Shown here in pieces: positions 1 through 5,125 of a stretch of DNA of 7,493 nucleotides. How positions within the stretch are numbered: position 1 is the first letter of the stretch; each line of letters begins with the position of its first letter. This stretch comes from JAVBLF01 sp031553675 (lineage in GTDB: Bacteria; Bacillota; Clostridia; Christensenellales; CALWSW01). The notes beneath the pieces were generated by a model that was not told where the DNA came from, did not search any database, and was given only the letters and a program-made list of their open reading frames with translations. Location: contig JAVBLF010000009.1 in the NCBI GenBank assembly GCA_031553675.1, positions 1-7,493 of the forward strand. Direction: 5' to 3'. The position numbers were made by a program, and so were the translations under genes.

Positions 1-879
1 GAGATTCGCCGCGCCCTCGCGGGTCGCGACATTCCCGCCGATGACGTCGACGCCGTCGAACGTCGTGTCCGACTTGATCCGCGCGATCATGTCGAGCACG
101 CCGCGGGAGTCGCCGTTCGCGGTGTCGACGACGATGACGTCGACACCGGCGTCGCGGAGCGCCTCCGCACGCTCCCACGCGTCGCCGAAGAAGCCGATCG
201 CCGCGGCGACCCGGAGTCGGCCCGCGCCGTCCTTCGTCGCGTTCGGGTACTTCTCGCTCTTCTCGAAGTCCTTCACCGTGATGAGCCCGGTGAGGCGGCC
301 CTCCGGGTCGACGAGCGGGAGCTTCTCGATGCGGTGCTGGGCGAGAATGGCTTTGGCTTCGTCGAGCGTGGTGCCTTCGGGCGCGGTGACGAGACGTTCA
401 CTCGTCATGACTTCCTTGATCGGGCGCGACTCGTTCGTCTCAAAGCGCAGATCGCGGTTGGTCAGTATGCCGACGAGTTTGCCTTCGACCGTGATCGGCA
501 CACCCGAGATCCGATAGCGCTCCATCAAGCGCAAAGCGTCGGAGACGAGGTGGTCGGGCGAGAGGTAGAAGGGATCGACGATGACGCCGTGTTCGCTGCG
601 TTTGACCTTATCGACCTGCCCTGCCTGCTCCTCGACAGAGAGGTTCTTGTGGATGATGCCGATGCCGCCGTTGCGCGCCATGGCGATCGCGAGGTTGGCT
701 TCGGTGACGGTATCCATCGCCGCGCTCATGAGCGGGATGTTGAGCTTGATCGTCTGGGTCAGCATGGTCGTGAGATCGACGTTCTGCGGCAAAACCTCCG
801 ACGCCGCCGGAATGAGCAGCACGTCGTCGAAGGTGATGCCCTCTTTGACCAATTTGCCCGGCATGGGATTGTCGTTCAT
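1..879 (-). CDS. guaB: IMP dehydrogenase, N-terminal 293 residues (runs off left edge)
   Basis: IMP dehydrogenase oxidises IMP to XMP with NAD+, the committed step of guanine nucleotide synthesis in the cytoplasm. Seen: an open frame from the ATG at 879 to the window edge, 293 codons of a family usually near 485. The first part of the TIM barrel starts with ITFDDVLLIPA (residues 15-25) and contains PLMSAAMDTVTE (49-60) and NGGIGIIHKN (70-79). A tandem CBS pair follows (about 96-215; RISGVPIT, IEKLPLVD), then the barrel resumes and ends in VIGGNVAT (279-286). The catalytic cysteine loop lies beyond the window. The segment usually read as D-x-x-H-G-H is DTANGD here (252-257). The start is supported by an AAGGGGAG ribosome binding site six bases upstream (885-892). 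The upstream leader has a promoter and a hairpin, annotated separately. Identity is secure; the 3' end is not visible. Confidence 0.97.
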   Translation of the reverse strand, partial: MNDNPMPGKLVKEGITFDDVLLIPAASEVLPQNVDLTTMLTQTIKLNIPLMSAAMDTVTEANLAIAMARNGGIGIIHKNLSVEEQAGQVDKVKRSEHGVIVDPFYLSPDHLVSDALRLMERYRISGVPITVEGKLVGILTNRDLRFETNESRPIKEVMTSERLVTAPEGTTLDEAKAILAQHRIEKLPLVDPEGRLTGLITVKDFEKSEKYPNATKDGAGRLRVAAAIGFFGDAWERAEALRDAGVDVIVVDTANGDSRGVLDMIARIKSDTTFDGVDVIGGNVATREGAANL

Positions 880-930
880 GGTTTCTCCCCTTTCTGGGTT
901 TCGATCGATATGATACATCAAGATTATAAA

Positions 931-960
931 TATCGTTCCCGCTGTTGGGCGGGAACGATA
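931..960 (-). promoter_or_regulatory. Perfect 12-bp hairpin/palindrome in the guaB leader
   Basis: TATCGTTCCCGC (931-942) and GCGGGAACGATA (949-960) are exact reverse complements separated by a six-base loop. On the guaB strand the stem is followed by TTTATAATCTT, which is moderately T-rich and contains a perfect TATAAT (923-928). The element sits downstream of the likely guaB promoter and 51 bases before its ATG. It could be an attenuator-like terminator in the guaB leader, the terminator of the upstream DUF554 gene, or an operator covering the -35/-10 spacer of a second promoter using that TATAAT. The sequence does not match the PurR operators I know. The inverted repeat is certain; its role is inferred. 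Confidence 0.6.
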
Positions 961-979
961 TGAATCGAATTTGTCGTAT

Positions 980-1008
980 ATCTTACCATAGAAGCGGTTT
1001 CGCGTCAA
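980..1008 (-). promoter_or_regulatory. Probable sigma-70/A promoter for guaB
   Basis: Reading the minus strand, TTGACG (1003-1008) is followed after exactly 17 bases by TAAGAT (980-985), with TGG just before it giving an extended -10. The -35 lies a few bases past the DUF554 stop codon, so guaB probably has its own transcript starting near 973, with a leader of about 95 bases. Box matches are 5/6 and 4/6. No other good -35 was found between the two genes. Confidence 0.6.
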
Positions 1009-1013
1009 TCGGG

Positions 1014-1739
1014 TCAGTGCAAGATTCCCACGCCCCGCAGGAAATTGACCGCGAAATCGAGGGCGGGAAAATAGACGATGGGCAAAAAAAGCGCTGGCAG
1101 CATGTTGGCGAGGCGTATGTGCTTGCCAAGCTTCAATACATTGAATTGCACGCCGATCAATAGCACGCCGCCGACCGCCGTCATCTCGGCGACGATGCTT
1201 TCTCCCAGAAACGGGGCTGCCACCGAAGCAAGCAGCGTCAATGTACCCTGGTAAAGAAAGACCATGAGCGCTGAAAAGAGTACGCCCGGACCCAGCGCCA
1301 CCGCAAAGCCGATGTTCGCCACGCCGTCGAGCAGCGATTTTGACAGCAGGATGCTCAAGTCGCCCTCAATGCCCGCTTTCAACGAGCCGATGATCGCCAT
1401 CGAGCCGATGCAATAGAGCAGCGTCGTGGTCAAAAAGCCCTCCGTAAAACGGCTGCCTCCCTCCCCCTTCGCAAAACGATCCCGCAAAATGCCGCCGATG
1501 CTGTCAATGCGTTCTTCGATGCGGAGCCCCTCGCCGATCAGCGTGCCCAGCACGATGCATACGATCGCGTGGATGATATTTTTCGTCTCCATGGTGCTTC
1601 TGATGGCGATCGCCATGACACAAAGACACATCCCGGCGATCATCGTATCTGTCACACGCGTCGGGATGCGCTTGCCAAAAAAGATGCCGATGAGCCCTCC
1701 CACGAGGATCGCCGCAGCGTTGATGACCGTTCCGAGCAT
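1014..1739 (-). CDS. DUF554 family membrane protein (YdfK/YqgA type)
   Basis: A 241-residue polytopic membrane protein of the DUF554 family, whose members include B. subtilis YdfK and E. coli YqgA. Their function is not firmly established (a transport role has been suggested), so no substrate is assigned. Seen: the N-terminus MLGTVINAAAILVGGLIG is a hydrophobic, glycine-rich helix. Several further hydrophobic stretches follow, along with the family-typical GTLIGE and LLYCIGSMAIIGSLKAG segments and a final hydrophobic stretch before the C-terminus GVGILH. Length fits the family (about 230-240). The ATG at 1739 was chosen over one 15 codons upstream because it begins exactly at the family's conserved N-terminus and has an AAGGAAGG ribosome binding site at 1748-1755, eight bases away. 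A hairpin terminator separates it from the upstream glycosylase gene, so it is probably transcribed alone. I saw no convincing promoter in 1740-1807. Confidence 0.9.
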   Translation of the reverse strand: MLGTVINAAAILVGGLIGIFFGKRIPTRVTDTMIAGMCLCVMAIAIRSTMETKNIIHAIVCIVLGTLIGEGLRIEERIDSIGGILRDRFAKGEGGSRFTEGFLTTTLLYCIGSMAIIGSLKAGIEGDLSILLSKSLLDGVANIGFAVALGPGVLFSALMVFLYQGTLTLLASVAAPFLGESIVAEMTAVGGVLLIGVQFNVLKLGKHIRLANMLPALFLPIVYFPALDFAVNFLRGVGILH

Positions 1740-1807
1740 AGCCCTGTCCTTCCTTTCAGTTACAAACGCAGCAAGTCGCAACAATCCGAAGCAAGCCGAA
1801 TCGCGAC

Positions 1808-1854
1808 AAAAAAATCTTTCAGATAGGGATTCCTAAGGGTCCCTGACCCTTAGG
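1808..1854 (-). terminator. Rho-independent terminator of the glycosylase gene
   Basis: CCTAAGGGTC (1832-1841) pairs perfectly with GACCCTTAGG (1845-1854) around a three-base loop. On the minus strand this is followed, 17 bases later, by a run of seven T (1808-1814), itself preceded by a small ATCT-GAA-AGAT stem. The stop codon TAA of the glycosylase (1850-1852) lies inside the main stem. The gap between the strong stem and the T run is longer than in a textbook terminator, so efficiency is uncertain. Confidence 0.65.
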
Positions 1855-2716
1855 CCGGGTCCAGGGGTGGAACCCCTGGCGTTCCACCCCTGGCGTTCCC
1901 GCGAAAGTGGTGAAACAAATATTGCTGCGCCGCCCCCGCCCATGGGCCGAAGCGTTCGGCGGCGGCGCGGGCGGCGGCTTTGGCGTTTAGGCCGGGGTAG
2001 AGCGCCTGGGAAGCGCGGTCGATCCATACGTCGACGGGGTAGGCTTCGTCGAAGCCGAGGCCGAAGAGCATGACGCAGGCGGCGACCTTGGGGCCGACGC
2101 CGGGAAAGCTTCGAAGGATGCGCTCGGTTTCCGCGAAAGGGAGGCTTCGCAGTGTTTCGAGATACGAAGCGCCGCCGCGATCGAGCGTTTGGCAGGCACT
2201 CTGCACGACGTAGGGCGCTCGGTATCCGACGCCGAGAGAGCGAAGTTCGGTTTCGCTCGCACCGGCAAGGCGTTCCGGCGTCGGGAAAGCGAAGCATCCG
2301 CCGTTCAGCGGCTCGCCATAGGTCGACGCGACGCGCTCGACAAGGCCTGTAATGCGCGCGACGTTGTTGTTGGCCGAGAGGATGAAGGAGATCAAAGTCT
2401 CGAAAGGATCCTGGCGGAGGATGCGGATGCCGCGGCTCGATTCCAGGCAGGGCGCTGCGATCGGATCGCTCGCCAACAGGGCTTCGAGCGGCGCGTAGTC
2501 GCGGTCGAGCGCGAAATAATGCCGCCAGAACGACGCGTCGCCTTCGCCGCATGTGAGGCAAAGGCTCGGCCCGCATTGGCGCGCTTCGTCCCACTTGTCT
2601 CGTGCCACGCCGATGAAGGCCGCCGTTTCGCCGGCGATCGGACGCCATCGAAAGGCTTGTCCACAGGAGACGCTCCGCGCGAGGTCAAAGTTTCCGGCGT
2701 CCAGCACGACGGGCAT
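1850..2716 (-). CDS. ogg: OGG1-type 8-oxoguanine DNA glycosylase/AP lyase
   Basis: Base-excision repair enzyme predicted to remove 8-oxoguanine opposite C and nick the abasic site. Seen: 288 residues. An OGG N-terminal domain (about 1-100) includes SCGQAFRWRP (17-26), and an HhH-GPD domain follows. The FILSANNN motif (111-118) matches the OGG1 damage-recognition asparagines. The hairpin-helix-hairpin FPGVGPKVAACV contains the catalytic lysine K210, and PVDVWI contains the essential aspartate D229. No iron-sulfur cysteine loop follows, as expected for OGG1 rather than Nth/MutY. The start ATG at 2716 has an AAGGAAGG ribosome binding site (2724-2731) seven bases upstream; an in-frame ATG 11 codons earlier lacks one. 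Residues from about 273 to 286 are encoded by a palindromic repeat and the stop lies in a terminator stem, so the last 15 or so residues are probably not ancestral. The gene is divergent from the aldo/keto reductase gene. Confidence 0.93.
   Translation of the reverse strand: MPVVLDAGNFDLARSVSCGQAFRWRPIAGETAAFIGVARDKWDEARQCGPSLCLTCGEGDASFWRHYFALDRDYAPLEALLASDPIAAPCLESSRGIRILRQDPFETLISFILSANNNVARITGLVERVASTYGEPLNGGCFAFPTPERLAGASETELRSLGVGYRAPYVVQSACQTLDRGGASYLETLRSLPFAETERILRSFPGVGPKVAACVMLFGLGFDEAYPVDVWIDRASQALYPGLNAKAAARAAAERFGPWAGAAQQYLFHHFRGNARGGTPGVPPLDPA
1861..1899. repeat. Compact palindromic/tandem repeat inside the glycosylase 3' end
   Basis: CCAGGGGTGGAA (1861-1872) and TTCCACCCCTGG (1882-1893) form a perfect 12-bp inverted repeat with a nine-base loop. 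Within the same stretch, the 14-mer ACCCCTGGCGTTCC occurs twice in tandem (1872-1885, 1886-1899). It lies next to the terminator stem at 1832-1854. It looks like a small interspersed palindromic element, but only one locus is visible, so genome-wide dispersal is inference. Confidence 0.7.
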
Positions 2717-2739
2717 GCGCTTACCTTCCTTTCCCAGCG

Positions 2740-2754
2740 GTGCTGTCACAGCAC
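2740..2754. promoter_or_regulatory. Candidate operator: perfect 7-1-7 palindrome
   Basis: GTGCTGTCACAGCAC is a perfect palindrome of two 7-base arms around a central C. It sits in the divergent intergenic region and directly abuts the -35 box (2755-2760) of the aldo/keto reductase promoter. It also lies 24 bases upstream of the glycosylase start. A second, 10-bp palindrome TATCGCGATA (2760-2769) overlaps the -35/spacer. The position is typical for a repressor or activator site. I cannot name the regulator; neither half matches the LexA or CRP/FNR consensus spacing. Confidence 0.5.
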
Positions 2755-2783
2755 TTGCATATCGCGATAAAAGGGCGTATCAT
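2755..2783 (+). promoter_or_regulatory. Probable promoter of the aldo/keto reductase gene
   Basis: TTGCAT (2755-2760), a 17-base spacer, then TATCAT (2778-2783) gives a good sigma-70/A type promoter. Transcription would start near 2790, about 50 bases before the chosen start codon. For the opposite glycosylase gene, only a TATGAT -10 (2779-2784, minus strand) without a good -35 was found. Confidence 0.6.
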
Positions 2784-2826
2784 AACGGAAATGGCACCGT
2801 TTCGTGCACTGAGCGACCACATAGAT

Positions 2827-2833
2827 GGGGAGG
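2827..2833 (+). promoter_or_regulatory. Ribosome binding site deciding the aldo/keto reductase start
   Basis: GGGGAGG ends nine bases before the ATG at 2843. Two other in-frame ATGs, at 2825 and 2834, overlap or directly touch this motif and so cannot use it. The ATG at 2843 also starts the conserved family N-terminus MQYRRFG. Confidence 0.8.
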
Positions 2834-2842
2834 ATGACCACC

Positions 2843-3991
2843 ATGCAATACCGCAGATTTGGCCAGTTGGACGTCGAGATTTCCGCGCTTGGATTCGGGT
2901 GTATGCGCTTGCCACTCGCCGGCGACAAAAGCGACCCTTCCCAGATCGACGAGGCGCTCGCCATCGACATGATCCGTCACGCCATCGACGCGGGCGTCAA
3001 CTACATCGACACAGCCTGGTTCTATCATCATAAGCAGAGCGAGTTGCTCGTCGGCAAAGCCCTGCGCGACGGCTACCGCGAAAAGACTTACCTCGCGACG
3101 AAAGCGCCGCTTTCCTTGATCCAGAGCGCCGAGGATTTCGATACCTTCCTCGACAACCAGCTCAAAAGGCTCGAGACCGAACACATCGACTTTTATCTGC
3201 TCCACAGCGTCACGCGCGACAACTGGGAGAACAAGGTGCTTCGTTTTGGCTTGATCGACAAGATCCGGCTCGCCAAGGAGGAAGGCAAGGTCAGGTACAT
3301 CGGCTTCTCCTTCCACGACGACTATGAGACGTTCAAGACGGTCGTCGATGCTTTCCCTTGGGACTTTTGCCAGATCCAGATGAACTACCTTGACGTCGAC
3401 CGGCAAGCGACGATCGCGGGCATGCAATACGCGGCCGACAGCGGCCTGGGCGTGATCATCATGGAGCCCTTGCTCGGCGGCAAGCTCGCGACACCGCCCA
3501 AGGGTGTGGTCGAGATCTTCCAGGCGGCGGATGCGTCGAAAAGCCCCGTGGAATGGGCGTTCGACTTCCTCTGGGACAAAGCGGAGGTCAGCCTTTTGCT
3601 CAGCGGCATGAGCGAGATGCAACAGGTCGTAGACAACCTCGCCTACGCCGACCGCGCGCGCGTCGGCATGCTCTCCGAGGCCGACAACGCGGCGATCGCG
3701 GCCGTGCAGAAGAAGTTCGCGACCTATGCGGTCGTGCCCTGCACGGCGTGCGCCTACTGCCTGCCCTGTCCGCAGGGCGTCCAGATCCCCGGTTGTTTCG
3801 CTGCGTACAACGAGCTGCACACCTACGACACGCCCGCGATCGCCAAGGATAGCTACGACCATTTGCCGATGTTCAACGGCGAGCACGCCCAGGCGCACAA
3901 CTGCGTCGGCTGCAAACAGTGCGAAGAGCTGTGCCCGCAGCACATCGCCATCAGCGAACTCATGCCCAAGGTGACAGACGCTTTCAAGTAA
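2843..3991 (+). CDS. Aldo/keto reductase with C-terminal double [4Fe-4S] domain
   Basis: Predicted cytoplasmic oxidoreductase of 382 residues. Residues 1 to about 290 form an AKR TIM barrel starting with MQYRRFGQLDVEISALGFG. All four AKR catalytic residues are visible: D56 and Y61 (YIDTAWFY), K87 (LATKAP) and H121 (FYLLHS). The C-terminal part carries two cysteine motifs. C300-C303-C306-C309 is followed by PQGVQIP, and C354-C357-C360-C364 is followed by PQHI, as in bacterial ferredoxin-like domains binding two [4Fe-4S] clusters. The same arrangement is known in predicted oxidoreductases of the COG1453 type, common in anaerobes. The physiological substrate is unknown; the clusters suggest electrons are exchanged with a redox partner rather than only NAD(P)H. 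The gene is monocistronic: its own promoter upstream, a strong terminator 18 bases downstream, and divergent and convergent neighbours. Confidence 0.93.
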   Translation: MQYRRFGQLDVEISALGFGCMRLPLAGDKSDPSQIDEALAIDMIRHAIDAGVNYIDTAWFYHHKQSELLVGKALRDGYREKTYLATKAPLSLIQSAEDFDTFLDNQLKRLETEHIDFYLLHSVTRDNWENKVLRFGLIDKIRLAKEEGKVRYIGFSFHDDYETFKTVVDAFPWDFCQIQMNYLDVDRQATIAGMQYAADSGLGVIIMEPLLGGKLATPPKGVVEIFQAADASKSPVEWAFDFLWDKAEVSLLLSGMSEMQQVVDNLAYADRARVGMLSEADNAAIAAVQKKFATYAVVPCTACAYCLPCPQGVQIPGCFAAYNELHTYDTPAIAKDSYDHLPMFNGEHAQAHNCVGCKQCEELCPQHIAISELMPKVTDAFK

Positions 3992-4009
3992 AAACGCGTC
4001 GAAGCCCTC

Positions 4010-4037
4010 AAAAAAGTGGTCGTGCGACCACTTTTTT
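4010..4037. terminator. Bidirectional Rho-independent terminator
   Basis: AAAAAAGTGGTCG (4010-4022) is the exact reverse complement of CGACCACTTTTTT (4025-4037). This gives a GC-rich core flanked by a T6 tract on either strand. It lies 18 bases after the aldo/keto reductase stop and two bases after the ftsQ stop on the other strand, so one element ends both convergent transcripts. Confidence 0.92.
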
Positions 4038-4039
4038 GT

Positions 4040-5125
4040 TTATTCTTCCGGGATGCCGAACGCGTCCGCCGGATCGACGGTCGCTTTGGACTTGGGTTTG
4101 GGTTTGGGCGCCGGTTTGGGCGTCGTCGCTGTCCCTGTGTCTGGGGGCGTTTCCCCTTCGTTTGGGGCTTGGATCGTCTCGCCGACCGTGACTTCGAGCG
4201 GCGGCGGTCCTTCGTCGGAGGGGAATTCCGGCTCGATCTCGACGGCGGGGGCGGCCGAAGACGGGTCTTCGTATGCGGCGACGGCTTGGGCGCCCAGGGC
4301 GGGCGGCAGCCATTGGTTCCACTCTTCGGGGACGAAGATCTCGTTTTCTCCGGCGGGCCGGTAGGCGGTCTGGTCGGTGCTGACGTCGAGCACGCCGCCG
4401 GACAAGCCCTGCTCTTTGAGCTCGTCCAATACGGGCTTGGCGCGCGTGAGCTTTTGTTCCAGGCCGTCGAGTTGGCCGAAATGGACCGTAATGCGCTCGT
4501 AGTTCATCATTTTGATGTCGACGGGATCGGACAGATCGATCAGCGCGTACTCGTTGGCATGGCCGCTGTCGTAGAGCAGATGGATGGTCTGCTTCATGGC
4601 CCAAAATTGGTATTCGTCGGAAATGCCGAGTTGGGCACCCTCTTTGTAGCCGCTGATCGACATGCCGAGCACTTGCGGGATCTCGCGTTTGCCCTCGGCT
4701 TGTCCGATGTAGATGACGAGGCCGTCGCGATCGATCACGATGTCCTCGTTGTTTTTGGACAATCGGGCATCCGATTCGCTCTCATGGATCGCGATCGCGA
4801 GCGTCGACGGCAAGCGGAAATGAACCTCGACGTTTCGAAAGCGCGGGTTCCGTTCGAGGTTGACTTTCACGGCATCGAGGTCGGTCTCGAAAACGTGCTG
4901 TCCGAGCGCGACGCCGCTCGCCGCGACGATCGCATCGTCGGGCGTGGCCGCGTTGCCTTCGATCGCAAAGCTGCGCACCCGAGGCACTTGGTAGATCGCC
5001 ATCCCGAGTCCCGCGATCGCGATCAGCGCGACGAGCGTTCCGCGCAAGGGGACGCGGCGCGCGGGCGCATCCTCCGAATGGGGAGGCGCGCCGGTGCCGC
5101 TTTTGTGCCGCTTCGTTTCGCTCAC
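4040..5125 (-). CDS. ftsQ: Cell division protein FtsQ/DivIB
   Basis: Divisome scaffold protein, single-pass membrane, acting outside the membrane with FtsB/FtsL-type partners. Seen, numbering from the GTG: a short basic cytoplasmic N-terminus (1-28), one transmembrane helix (about 29-47), then a POTRA domain starting VRSFAIEGNAATPDDAI (about 50-118). The FtsQ beta domain follows to about 257, and then a 104-residue Pro/Glu-rich tail ends in a KPAPKPKPKSK stretch (337 onward). Total 361 residues, longer than many DivIB because of the tail. The GTG start at 5125 overlaps the murA stop as GTGA, with AAGG seven bases upstream, implying translational coupling. An in-frame ATG at 5176 with AGGGG upstream would add 17 residues and overlap murA by 55 bases; it cannot be excluded. 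The gene is the last of the visible ftsW-murA-ftsQ unit, and a terminator follows directly. Confidence 0.9.
   Translation of the reverse strand: MSETKRHKSGTGAPPHSEDAPARRVPLRGTLVALIAIAGLGMAIYQVPRVRSFAIEGNAATPDDAIVAASGVALGQHVFETDLDAVKVNLERNPRFRNVEVHFRLPSTLAIAIHESESDARLSKNNEDIVIDRDGLVIYIGQAEGKREIPQVLGMSISGYKEGAQLGISDEYQFWAMKQTIHLLYDSGHANEYALIDLSDPVDIKMMNYERITVHFGQLDGLEQKLTRAKPVLDELKEQGLSGGVLDVSTDQTAYRPAGENEIFVPEEWNQWLPPALGAQAVAAYEDPSSAAPAVEIEPEFPSDEGPPPLEVTVGETIQAPNEGETPPDTGTATTPKPAPKPKPKSKATVDPADAFGIPEE

Noticed and set aside
880..930. Purine riboswitch in the guaB leader
   Set aside because: TATAATCTTGATG recalls the start of the purine aptamer, but only about 50 bases remain before the ATG. 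The conserved loops and the UUUCUACC-like junction are missing.
1861..1899. Insertion sequence or CRISPR remnant
   Set aside because: There is no transposase fragment, no spaced identical repeats with unique spacers, and no flanking target duplication visible; it is only a short palindromic/tandem unit.
1833..2648. 271-codon minus-strand frame overlapping the glycosylase
   Set aside because: It is an Arg/Pro-rich translation in the wrong frame of the OGG1-type gene. It matters only as the alternative tail frame reachable by loss of one 14-bp repeat unit.
2740..2754. LexA box at the glycosylase promoter
   Set aside because: The arms contain CTGT and ACAG but are separated by one base instead of eight, and the Bacillota CGAAC-type LexA box is not present.
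2780..3943. 387-codon minus-strand open frame opposite the aldo/keto reductase
   Set aside because: It is a codon-bias shadow of a gene with intact catalytic and cysteine motifs. No ribosome binding site or known domain was seen.
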